From Hevea brasiliensis (Eukaryota > Streptophyta > Magnoliopsida > Malpighiales > Euphorbiaceae), in NCBI RefSeq assembly GCF_030052815.1, contig NC_079499.1, forward strand, positions 69,703,760-69,767,759: a stretch of DNA of 64,000 nucleotides, written 5' to 3'. Both the position numbers and the translations under genes were made by a program. The notes under the pieces are model-generated. The model had not been told where the DNA came from. It ran no database searches and saw only the letters and a list, made by a program, of their open reading frames with translations. Shown here piece by piece: positions 22,715 through 33,049 of this stretch; position 1 is the first letter of the stretch, and every line of letters starts with the position of its first letter.

Positions 22715-24405
22715 GTTAGTGACCCAACTATGAATTTTTCTTTAAATTTATGTTAAGAACTTTGAATATGTGTAAATTGCAAAGAAAAATTATTGAATAC
22801 CATTGGGATGGAAACCCTAGATTTTTGGTAGCCATGATTAGGGTTTGATTGTGTTGAGTTTAATGAAATTAAAAGACTATCATGGCTGCCCATAATATGT
22901 ATTTACTAAGTGAATTGAAGAAATGCAATGAAAATGAATGAAGGGTAATGTGTGAGTTAGGGTTTGGGGTGGAAAAATGGGATTTTGACCATGTGATGAT
23001 GAAAATAGATTTTAATATTCAATTAGTGACCATTTAGTTCTGTTTAAACTAAAAATGAAGTGTGTTGAATGATGGAATTGGGTTTGGTGTGACTACCATG
23101 AAAGTGACCTGCAGAATGGAGTGACCTGCAAAATTGGACTTGAGTCCAGTAGCTTTGGGCAACCATAACATAAATTGTAGAGGTTCAATTGGTGCAAGGC
23201 CAATTGGACATGAAACTAAACACATAATGGCACAACTTTGGTGAAGAAACCATTCCATAAAACCAAACCAAGTGGACCAAAAGCTTGCCTTAATCCGGGT
23301 GACCTGCAGTCTATTTCTGCAAAATGACCAAATGAACAGTGATTGTTCATTTGGCCATAACTCAATGTAGAAAGGTCCAATTGACCTGAAATTTTAGCAA
23401 AAACAAGATGAGATATAGACCAACAACTTTCATGAAGGAACCTAACCCAAATTATGATCAGAACCTATCCAACAAGTGAGTTGTAGTCACTATTCACTGC
23501 ACTATAGATATGATCAGTTTAGAAAAATTTCAATCCGGCCAGTTGTGGTTTTTGGACCATAACTTGAGTTACAAAACTCCAAATGGAGTGATTCAAAAAA
23601 GGAAATTCAATTAGACAAAATAAGAAACAGCTTTCATGTTGATCATTTTGCCAAATTCCCACTGCAAAATTGACCAATGGAACAGTAAATATAAGGTATG
23701 AAAACTGAAAATTCTACTAAATTAATATTAAGCTTAGAAATGGTTTTGGCAACCAAAACCAACAAGTTTAAAATGCAAAATGTGGTATATTGGTGATATT
23801 AGAACCAATGTACCTATTGCCTATGCAAAAGTCAATATTTTGATTGACTAATGAAGTGAATAGTAATACCAAAACTTGAAATTCAAAAATTGTGAAACTT
23901 AAAAGTGTAAAATGCCCTAGTATACCTAATAAGATTGGTTTGGATAGCTTGGCATGCCAATAGGGTTCTATTAGCAGTACTGCTTATGGCTTTATGCCAT
24001 TTTGTGTTTCATGGCTCCTATGCCATTATGTGACATAATAGCCTTTGGCTATGTTATTTGAGTTGATATACTTGGGTTTTAACCCTGATAATTATTACAG
24101 CTTATTAGTCGCATTACATTTGCCTGGAGACACAATGTGACCGATGGTGTGATGGTCAGAGGTACTTAGTACCCAGTGCCAATTTACCCATTTATCCAGT
24201 CCAGTCAATTAGTATGGGTTACTCGGGCAATGTTAAAGAACCTTACCAAAATTTTAATTGAACAAAAATGCAAATAATATCAGAAGTTAAGTCTACCAAA
24301 AATTGTAAACACACATTCTGCATCTTTGTTTTATCATATTTTATTTTATTTTATATTGTCACCACTAAGCAGAATTGCTTAGCACGTCACTTTTGCCACA
24401 CGCAG
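22715..24405 (+). other. Predicted LTR leader intron (Tekay-2 5' LTR)
   Basis: TGAG|GTTAGTG to TTTTGCCACACGCAG|GTACT, 1691 bp. Removing it would join a leader exon of about 225 nt to the U5-side exon and take out many upstream ATGs before gag. Both sites are present in the 3' LTR and, with variation, in every other Tekay-type LTR here that includes the region. Inferred from conservation and spacing only. Confidence 0.5.
24365..24382 (+). other. Conserved LTR hairpin (Tekay-2 5' LTR)
   Basis: CTAAGC-AGAATT-GCTTAG. Arms differ from the Tekay-1 family at two paired positions, keeping base pairing. It lies 23 nt before the predicted acceptor. Confidence 0.72.
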
Positions 24406-24945
24406 GTACTGGAGACCTAGTAAGGGAGCCCAGCAGACATCAGACGGGGTGAGTCTTCAGAGCTGCATCAGGAGTCCAGAGTCACCTCACATCTGCACTG
24501 CATATGGTAGGACATTAGGACTATAGGTGACCCTTTTGTATTTTGCATTTTGTATTGGTTTGGATTGTAATTATAAACTCCTGTAATTATGTATTAATGT
24601 AAATATATGAAATCTCATATTATTGAGGTTTTCTGCATTATGTATGTTGAAAAATGAAATGTTGAGACTTTGAGATTGACTTGAATGTGTATAATGTAGT
24701 TTGGATTTGGAAATTATTTTGGAAGTGTTTTTAAACAGGTTCAGAAGAACTATTTTTTCAATTTATAGCCGGCACTCTGCCGGATTTTCTATAAGATTTG
24801 CGGAAAAATCCAAATTTATAAACAATTGAAAATAAATGAATTAAAAGGGATAAATTGTATTAGAAACATAAGTTGGTGCTCCAGCACACTGAGTGGCATA
24901 ACTTGCTCGGCTACACTGTAGACGAGTAAGGGGTGTCACATTTAG

Positions 24946-24957
24946 TGGTATCAGAGC
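24946..24957 (+). other. Primer binding site of Tekay-2
   Basis: TGGTATCAGAGC, 5 bp after the LTR, complementary to the 3' end of initiator tRNA-Met. The stretch from here to gag (24958-25068) is leader without other recognisable signals. Confidence 0.92.
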
Positions 24958-25068
24958 ATCGGTTTAGGCATTTTTGGGCCTAAATAGAGTGCATACCATT
25001 ACATTGCATTTGTAAGTGTTGAGGCGACGCTAATGCAGATCTGTTTGTTTTCTTATTTTGAATAGGAC

Positions 25069-26150
25069 ATGGATCTTGCTTCGCAAAGAGCAGTTGATGA
25101 AGAGGTGGAGAGTCATACTCCACCAAGGGCTGAAATGCAGGGCGAGGAGAATCTGCTCCACCAGCAGCTGAGGCACATGCCCAACCTCAGTTTGCACTAT
25201 TTCAACAAATGACCGAGTTTTACCAGCAAATGATGGGGGCAATTCCATCACCACAACCACAGCCACAACCTCCACCAGCACCACAGAAATCTCATCTGGA
25301 GAAATTGAGGAAGCATGGGGTTGTGAATTTCTTTGGAAAGAGGGAAGATGATCCCATGGCCGCAGAAAATTGGTTGGATAGAACCAACAAAGTGCTGAAA
25401 CAGCTAAATTGCACCCCCGAGCAGAACCTGGTGGGTGTTGTGTCCCTACTTTAGGATGATGCATATCAGTGGTGGGACACAGTAACCAGTGAGGTGCAAC
25501 CTGAACGGATCACCTGGGAATTCTTCCTCACAGAGTTCAGGAAGAAATATATTAGCAAAGTGTATTTAGAAGAGTGAAGAAGGGAATTTATCAGTCTAAG
25601 ACAGAGACAGTTGTCAGTGGCTGAGTATGAGCATGAATTTGTCAGACTGAGCAGATATGGGAGGGAGAAAATCCCTACAGAGGTAGAGAGGTGCCGAAGG
25701 TTTGAAGAAGGGCTCAATGACAACATCAAAGTCATGATCATAGCATTGGAAATCACAAATTTTGCTAAGCTAGTGGATGCTACATCAAAAGTGGAAAGGG
25801 TCAGAATCAATGAACAAAATAGAAGGGAAAGATAGCAGAAGAGGGGTTCGGGCCAGTCCAGTACATTTTCTGCTCCTAGTAAGAAGAGTAAGGGTCCTCC
25901 TACTCAGAGTTTAGGACCACCACAGGGTCAGGGTCAATCTAAGGGGTCCAAACCACAGTTCACACCTATGAGAGGCCAGTCCATGCCATCAATGGGCAAC
26001 TCTCCAGGGACGGTGTTTAGGGGACCAGCCCCTTCATCTTCTGCTTGTTAGTACTGTCAGAAGTGGCACAAAGGGGATTATTGGCGAGTGATTGGTGCAT
26101 GCTTATGGTGTGGATCGACAGAATACCAGATCAAAAATTATCCGAAGAGG
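25069..26150 (+). pseudogene. Tekay-2 gag
   Basis: It starts MDLASQRAVDEEVESH at 25069 and a frameshift follows near 25160. Frame 25209-25454 carries a Pro/Gln-rich stretch, then LEKLRKHGVVNFFGKREDDP, the entry of the retrotransposon gag domain. Stops at 25452 (TAG within SLL*DDAYQWW), 25575 (TGA) and 25833 (TAG) interrupt the rest, which still reads FLTEFRKKYISKVY and VAEYEHEFVRLSRYG. The zinc knuckle near 26040-26145 (YCQKWHKG then [15 protein letters not shown]) is degenerate: a stop precedes it and the second unit has lost its last Cys and His. Confidence 0.9.
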
Positions 26151-28280
26151 ACTACTACAGTTGCTCCAACACAAATTGACAGACCTGCTCTTACACCACA
26201 AAGAGGTAGGAAGCCTGGTAAACCTGAGGCAGCTGGTCCATCACTGAGGCCTGCATCCGAGTCAGCTGAGAGGCCAGACACTAGAATACCAGCCAGGGCC
26301 TATGCTATCAGAGCCCAAGAGGAGCAAGATGCCCCGGATGTCATCAGGGGTACGTTTTCCCTCTACAACACTTTTGTACATGCATTGGTGGATCCAGGAT
26401 CCACTCATTCCTACATTTGCATCAAACTACTCATAGAGAGGGGAGTTTCAGTAGAGGAAAGTGATCAAGACATTCTGGTCACAAATCCACTAGGCTACAG
26501 TGTGGTAGTGAATAAGGTATATAAAGGTTGCCAATTGAGGATTCAGGAGTATAAATTCTCGGCAGACCTAATTGAGTTGCCCTTCCACGAGTTTGACGTG
26601 ATTTTAGGAATGGACTGGTTGTCACGTCATCAGGCAATAGTTGATTGCAAATTGAAGAGGATTTCTTTGAAAACTGCTGAGGGTAATGAGATCACTGTTA
26701 TGGGTGAAAGGATAGATTTCCTATCTAATGTTATCACAGCCACAGTTGCAAGAAGATTGATGAGAAAAGGCTGTAAAGCTTACCTAACACACGTGGTTGA
26801 TACTAGGCAGGCTAAGCCAAACTTGGGTGATATACCCATAGTAAGAGACTTCCCAGATGTATTTCCTGAAGAGTTGCCTAGTTTACCACCAGAAAGGGAA
26901 GTCGAGTTTGCTATTGAGGCAATGCCGAGTACAGCACCCATTTCTATTGCTCCTTATAAGATGGCACCCACTGAGTTGAGGGAATTGAAAACTCAGTTGC
27001 AAGAGTTGCTTGATAAGGGGTTCATACGCCCCAGTGTGTCACCATGGGTAGCTCCGGTGCTGTTTGTGAAGAAAAAGGATGGAACTTTGAGATTGTATAT
27101 TGATTACCGGCAGTTGAACAAAGTAACTGTGAAGAACAAATATCCATTGCCCATAATCGATGATCTGTTTGATCAGTTGAAAGGAGCCGGTGTATTTTCA
27201 AAAATTGATCTCAGATCAGGGTATCATCAGTTGAGGGTAAAGGATGCAGATGTGTCAAAAACTGCATTCAGAACTCGGTATGGGCACTATGAATTTTTAG
27301 TGATGCCGTTTGGGTTAACAAATGCTCTAGCAGCATTTATAGACCTTATGAACCGTATCTTCCATCCATACTTAGATCAGTTTGTAGTGGTCTTTATTGA
27401 TGATATTCTGGTGTATTCCAAGACCAGGGAAGAACATGATGAACATTTGAGGATTGTTCTGCAAACCCTACGAGAAAAGGAGCTGTATGCTAAGTTGTCC
27501 AAGTTTGACTTCTGGATGAGTGAAATCTCTTACCTTGGACACATAGTATCAGCAGAGGAGATTAGAGTGGATCCCAAAAAGATAGAAGCAGTGATGGAAT
27601 GGAAGCCTCCTAGAAATACAATTGAGGTCAGAAGTTTCTTGGGGTTAGCTGGGTATTGCAGAAGATTTGTGAAGGGGTTCTCTCTTATAGCTGCTCCAAT
27701 GACCAAGTTGTTACACAAGAATGTGAAATTTGGCTGGAACGACAAGTGCCAAGCCAGTTTTGAGAGGCTAAAGGCTATGTTGACAGAAGCACCAGTGTTA
27801 ACACAGCCAGTGTCGGGAAAAGACTTTGTGGTCTATAGTGATGCCTCACATAATGGGCTAGGGTGTGTATTGATGCAAGAGGGGAAAGTGGTTGCCTATG
27901 CTTCCAGGCAGTTAAGGCCACATGAACAGAACTACCCTACTCATGACCTGGAGTTAGCAGCAATTATCTTCGCACTAAGGATATGGAGGCATTATTTGTA
28001 TGGTGAAAAATGCTACATCTATACAGACCACAAGAGTCTAAAATATTAGCCAACCCAGAAGGAGCTCAATCTTAGACAGAGGCGATGGATTGAGTTCCTA
28101 AAGGACTATGATTGTGTGATAGATTATCATCCTGAGAAGGCAAATGTAGTTGCTGATGCTTTGAGACAGGAAGTCCATCACAGCTTTAAGATCACTAAAT
28201 GCCTGTCTGTCCTTAGCTCAAGATGGAGCTATTTTGGCAGAGTTGCAAGTGAGGCCAACCCTGCTACAACAGATATAAGA
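26088..28280 (+). pseudogene. Tekay-2 protease, reverse transcriptase and RNase H
   Basis: A 653-codon frame runs 26088-28049, the longest in the window. Protease: [10 protein letters not shown] at residues 101-110 and [15 protein letters not shown] near 172-186. [14 protein letters not shown] (335-345), [12 protein letters not shown] with Asp 374, [12 protein letters not shown] with the FIDD site at 436-439. RNase [11 protein letters not shown] with Asp 585, HDLELAAI with Glu 622, YTDHKSLKY at the end. A TAG at 28047 replaces the Leu seen in relatives, then coding continues with [13 protein letters not shown] and ANVVADAL to about 28170. Odd residues are Tyr for Cys in LRLYIDY and TNALAAF for TNAPAAF. 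Confidence 0.94.
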
Positions 28281-28955
28281 TGGGCAAAGGGCAGATGAAA
28301 AATTAATGGCCATTATGGGCAAAATTCCAAAGGGAAAGGAAAATGATTATGAGGTAAAAACAGATGGGTGTCTGTACTACAGAGGAAGAGTGTGTGTACC
28401 AGATGATGGGGAATTGAAGACTAGTATTCTAAAAGAAGCACACACTAGTATTTATGCTATGCACCCGGGGAGCACAAAAATGTATAATGATTTGAAGCTT
28501 CATTATTGGTGGCCTGGTATGAAGAGGGATATAGCTGACTATGTGACTAAGTGTTTGACATGTCAACAAGTTAAAGCAGAACATCAGGTTCCACCAAGAT
28601 TGCTACAGCCTATAAACATACCTGAATGGAAATGGGACCGGGTCACTATGGATTTTGTTAGTGGTCTACCTCTCACCCAAAGGAGGCATGATGCAGTATG
28701 GGTGATAGTGGATAGATTGACGAAATCAGCACATTTTCTCCAAGTTAGGATTGATTACTCACTGAAGAAGCTAGCATAATTGTATATCAGTGAGATAGTT
28801 AGACTGCATGGAATTGCACTTTCCATCATATCTGACCGAGACCCAAGGTTTACATCGAGATTCTGGAAAAAGTTGCAAGAAGCCTGGGGCGCACAACTCC
28901 GTTTTAGCACGCTTTTCATCCCCAGACGGATGGACAGTCAGAATGAGTAATCCAG

Positions 28956-29029
28956 GTAAACCTAAGAACTAATTGAATTTTTGCAAGTAATAAATTGAAA
29001 TGATAGTAACACTGTGAATTATGTGATAG
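28956..29029 (+). other. Intron-like 74-bp insertion in Tekay-2 integrase
   Basis: It starts GTAAACC and ends GTGATAG, is AT-rich, contains stops, and its length is not a multiple of three. It lies exactly between the codons for VIQ and ILEDM; Tekay-1 and Tekay-3 read straight through this point. Removing it restores the frame. It could be a minimal spliceosomal intron or a chance insertion with GT-AG ends. Confidence 0.55.
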
Positions 29030-29176
29030 ATCCTGGAGGATATGCTAAGGAGTTGTGTCATTGAGTTTGAGGGGAGTTGGGATAGATACCTCCCACTAGC
29101 ATAATTCGCATATAATAATAGCTACCAAGCTAGCATTCAAATGGCTCCGTGTGAAGCACTGTATGGGAGGAAATAT

Positions 29177-29181
29177 AGAAC
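29177..29181. repeat. Target-site duplication of Angela-1
   Basis: AGAAC here and at 38580-38584, exact. The Tekay-2 integrase codons join across it (YGRKYRT then PVCW). Confidence 0.95.
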
Positions 29182-31259
29182 TGTTAGTAGTATGCCCTAG
29201 AGCATATCATTTAGTATGTATCTTGTACATATTTTTAATAATAAAAGGCATTTTCACTTTTCCGTTTACATAATATATTTATGTGTAATAGAAAAGGTCC
29301 ATTGATATTTTGTTAGAAATATTATTCTTAAGTTGTTAAGAATATGAGTGACAATATTTCTAGCACAAAGTATCATAAATAGGTTCACAATCGAGGATAC
29401 TTCATAATAAGGACATGACTTATCCAGAAAGATTGTATTCATGTTTGTTCCCAAGTTATTTATATGAGATATAAATAAGATGGAATGGTGAGTCTCATGC
29501 CATATAACAAACATGATAGGCACTTATAAATGATAAGTAGGCCGAACGGTGACACTTATGACAAGCACATGGAGTTTACTCTTGTCAATGTTTTGTCATA
29601 AATCATATCTGCATATAATCTTTAGACACGAGATATTATCTTGTATATAGGTAGTTTGAGTTTGATATCGCTTTCATACTTGTACTATGTATGGGTATAT
29701 GGGCATGTGTTGGCTCGCTAGTTATATATGGAGGCAGTGTTGATCAAGATGGAATCTGCCTCTAAGTAAATAGAGATAAAATCCTATGTTCATTTAATTG
29801 TTCTTGATGTTTCAAGTTCTGCCAGACAGATAGATTTATTCAGAAAAGAGTTTCTGATGAGAAAAATCTTTTAATCAAGAACTGGAATTAAAAGAGAACA
29901 TAATATTCATAGCAAATGGAGTTTGATATAAACCATGACTCCAGCTTGAGTTGGGATTTTGTAACATAGAGATTCTAGTGCATGGTAACATATGATTATA
30001 GGTTCATTTAAGGTAAATCTTATTACTAATTGGGTGGCCATGGCATGCTATGCTAGGTGTTAACCATGGTCTATGAGGTTCATAAAATGATTTAGAGAAA
30101 TCATTTATGGTAAGAAAGAGTTCTGATGATATTAAGAGTTGATATCATGTCTCATTGCCAATTAGTGATGAGCCTAGTAAGTCACACACATACACAAGTT
30201 ATCACCTATTTAAATATGATTTAATTAATTAATTAAAGAGTTTAATTGATTAATTAAATAGATTTGGTTTGCAATAAAATTGCAAAGTCCCTAGCATGAC
30301 TTGAAACCAAATCTAGATTATTGGATGTGTAGTATAAATTAAATTTATATTTAAAGTGTTTAAATATGAATTTAATTGATGAGAAATTAATTAATAGAGA
30401 TTAATTAATTAATTTATATTTGATATAAATTAATTAGAAGAAAAAAATAATTATTTTGGGTTAAGAACTCAAAATTAAGACACAGGGGCATTTTGGTCAT
30501 TTTGCAGTGTGACACGTGGCACCATGAGATGGTGACACATGGCATAACACATAAGCTTGCCAAATATTTTTAATCATGTAAGATGATTAAAATCAAGATT
30601 AAATATAGGTTTGACACTTGGCACAATGTGATTGGGTCACTTAAACCTAGAGCTAATCAAAAGGTGACATGTGGCTAGGGTTTAATGTGTTAACCTAGCT
30701 ATTTAAGTGGGGTTATGAAAAGAAAACACAACCAGCAGCCTCTCCTCTCATATGTCACGCCACTTTGAGCCTCTCCAGCTATTTCTCTTCATCTCTCATC
30801 AATTCAAAGAAATTAGCCATCAATCTCTTGAATTAAGAACACTAGAAATTGTTTCTAGTGTCCTGTTTGCATCTCTAATCTCTTAAAAGGCAGAACTTGA
30901 ATTTCTAATTAATAGAAAAGGCTTTAGAAGCTGTTCAAGGGCTGCCATAGGTGTTCTTGGTGTGGACAAGCTAGAGGGACAACATCCGTGTCCTCAAGAC
31001 GAATCTCAAAGGCGCAAAGACATCAAGAGGTTAGTGTAATCGTTCTTGATTTAATCTAGGGTTCTAAAATTAATCTGATTAATTTTAAAATCTTAAATGG
31101 CAAATACAGATCCAAAAACATATTAAAAGAGTTTTAATATGTTGTTTATCATTGAAATCAAATAGATAAAAATAAATCTTGCATGGTGCATGTGACCCTA
31201 GGTGAAAATTTTTGAATTCAATGGTATAATATTGTGTTTTTCACGCTTCCGATCCTTCA
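29182..31259 (+). mobile_element. Angela-1 5' LTR
   Basis: 2078 bp, TGTTAGTAG to GATCCTTCA. A TATA-like TATTTAAG is at 30700-30707, with CT-rich leader after it. Stretches of alternating TTAATTAATTAA occur around 30225-30420. No coding region: the frame at 29266-29523 on the minus strand is duplicated in the 3' LTR and has no recognisable homology. Confidence 0.93.
30700..30707 (+). promoter_or_regulatory. TATA-like box of Angela-1 LTR
   Basis: TATTTAAG about 1.5 kb into the LTR, preceding an A-rich then CT-rich leader. The second copy is at 38023-38030 in the 3' LTR. Confidence 0.55.
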
Positions 31260-31261
31260 AT

Positions 31262-31273
31262 TGGTATCAGAGC
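31262..31273 (+). other. Primer binding site of Angela-1
   Basis: TGGTATCAGAGC, 2 bp after the LTR, complementary to initiator tRNA-Met. Confidence 0.92.
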
Positions 31274-33049
31274 CACTATATTTGCCATTTAGATTATTGA
31301 TTTTATGATTTAATTGTGTGATTTGATCATAAGATGATTTATTCATTGCTGGTTGGATTAAGAGGTGTGGCGTCAAACATGGTGAAGACACCAATGGTGG
31401 CGGCAACAAAGGATCCATGGGTGATTCAAGGTTTGGCTTTTAATTCTGCAATTGTTGTATGATCTAAGGCCTATTCTTTGACTAATTAAAGTGTTTAATT
31501 AGTTGTTTTAATCACACAATTAAATTATGATTCAAATCAGAATTTTAAAAAAATGTTTGAATGTGATTCAAATCTGAATTTTAAAAGTTGTTTGAATGTG
31601 ATTCAAATCTGAATTTTTAAAGTTGTTTGAATCATATTTAAATCTGATTTTTTAAAATTGATTCAATAAAATTCAGATCTGATTTTTTAAAAATGTTTGA
31701 ATGTGATTCAAATCTGAATTTTTAAATTTATTTGAATGAGATTCAAATCTGAATTTTTAAATTTATTTGAATGTGATTCAAATCTGAATTTTTAAATTTG
31801 TTTGAATGAGATTCAAATATGAATTTTTAAATTTATTTGAATCATATTCAAATCTGATTTTTAAGTTGAATATGAGATATTCAATTTAATATAAGTATGT
31901 ATGTTTTATTTAATTGTTAAATAGTGATATGCATGATGGATGATCATGGACTATAAAAGACCAATGTGATTGGATTTATTTCTTTTATGTTTCTTTGGGA
32001 TTGTAAATTAATTAATTTATTTTAATTTATTTTGGGCATGTATTATTAAGTTTGTAATATTTTTTGGGTTGTAATTTCATTTATTTAAGTTCTTGTAAAT
32101 TCGCCTTGGTATGCCAAGGATTACTATGTAATATTGGATTGCAAGAAGTTCAAGGAGGTCAAGAGCATTGGTGGGACCAGTGGGAGGAATTCAATATCAA
32201 GTGTTGATTATGTACTCCTTCAGCAACTCTTGTAAAATGAATGAATGAAATGCACCTAGGAATGCCCTGATTCAATTCTTGGTGGCTCTAATTGAATCCC
32301 TTAGAAAGTCCATGATCATACCATATTTATCGCTTATCCATGAATGCATGAGATGTATGGGAATGTATGCAATTATATGATATATGCATGCTAAATGGAT
32401 AATGTGCAAAGTGAGACCTTAATAGTAATTAGGATGGCTATAAAATCTTCCAAACAAATGATTAAGTTGGAAATGCTATAATTAAAGTAATTATAACATA
32501 AGCCCTCCATTGGGGCAATTATTTTAAGAAATTTTAAATAGTTGCATGAGATGCAATTAATTTAAGAGATTTTCTTAAGAATAATTGTTAAGCATGAGAT
32601 GTTGTAAATATGTAAATGGTTTGGTGGCCAATATTGGATGTACTGAGGACATTAAAATTATTTGCATAATTATCGCTCAATGGGATCAACTTAACTAATG
32701 CAAGATAAGTCAATATTGGATGTACCGAGATTTTGAGCATTAGGGGCTAGCAAAAGGATTGAACCTCACATGAGATGTGATGGGCAAGGAGTTGCTCACT
32801 TATAGTTTATTGTAATTCCAATAATGGATGTACCGAGGATGATCAATAGAATTATAAGAATTCAATCACCCACTAGAAATCCATCAAACTAGGATATCCC
32901 TATTCTACTTAGGACGTGAAGTATTCGCTAAGTTAGTGGGATGACCAATTAGATTAAAAGACCAAAAACATTGTGGTTAATTACATGATACATATACTAA
33001 TAAATCTTGTTATAATCTCCAGTTACTAATCTGATAAAAAAGAGCACAA
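31274..33049 (+). other. Angela-1 untranslated leader
   Basis: About 1.8 kb between PBS and the first gag-like sequence, AT-rich and without an open frame. It contains the minisatellite at 31524-31866 and three copies of ATTGGATGTACCGAG-like sequence (near 32633, 32715 and 32823). Long structured leaders are known in Angela/BARE elements, where they serve translation and packaging. Confidence 0.75.
31524..31866 (+). repeat. Minisatellite in Angela-1 leader
   Basis: About nine units of 36-37 bp built on TTTGAATGTGATTCAAATC followed by TGAATTTTTAAA. Units vary at GTGATT/GAGATT/CATATT. Each unit contains the inverted repeat ATTCA-AATC-TGAAT. Confidence 0.85.

Larger units (their letters stand above)
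21954..24940 (+). mobile_element. Tekay-2 5' LTR
   Basis: 2987 bp, TGTAACATCC to GGGGTGTCACA. Order: U3 (about 500 bp), TATA box 22458-22467, CT-rich leader with TCTTCTTCTCC, donor-like GAG|GTTAGT at 22715, modules starting near 23163, 23355 and 23557, hairpin 24365-24382, acceptor-like CACGCAG ending at 24405, AT-rich probable poly(A) region 24530-24620. Not coding; the minus-strand frame at 23049-23258 is a shadow of the modules. Confidence 0.93.
28281..29181 (+). pseudogene. Tekay-2 integrase, N-terminal and core parts
   Basis: Frame 28306-28779 has the zinc-binding HPGSTKMYN...CLTCQQVKAEHQ, then WDRVTMDFVSGLP with the first catalytic Asp and [17 protein letters not shown]. After a TAA at 28777 the frame goes on with [10 protein letters not shown] and [12 protein letters not shown] (second Asp), then a garbled [10 protein letters not shown] with the Glu and a TGA next to it. 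A 74-bp intron-like insertion (28956-29029) separates VIQ from ILEDMLRSCVIEFEGSW. The segment ends at YGRKYR, cut by Angela-1. The rest is at 38585. Confidence 0.92.

Noticed and set aside
24946..24957. Possible tRNA gene remnants at TGGTATCAGAGC sites
   Set aside because: Each site abuts an LTR and is only the 12-bp primer binding site; no cloverleaf or internal promoter boxes follow.
29266..29523. 85-codon minus-strand frame, repeated at 36582-36839
   Set aside because: Duplicated because it lies in both LTRs of Angela-1; antisense, no recognisable domain.
30225..30430. TTAATTAATTAA runs as a possible origin or matrix attachment site
   Set aside because: Simple AT repeats in an LTR, duplicated in the other LTR at 37545-37760; composition alone does not support a function.
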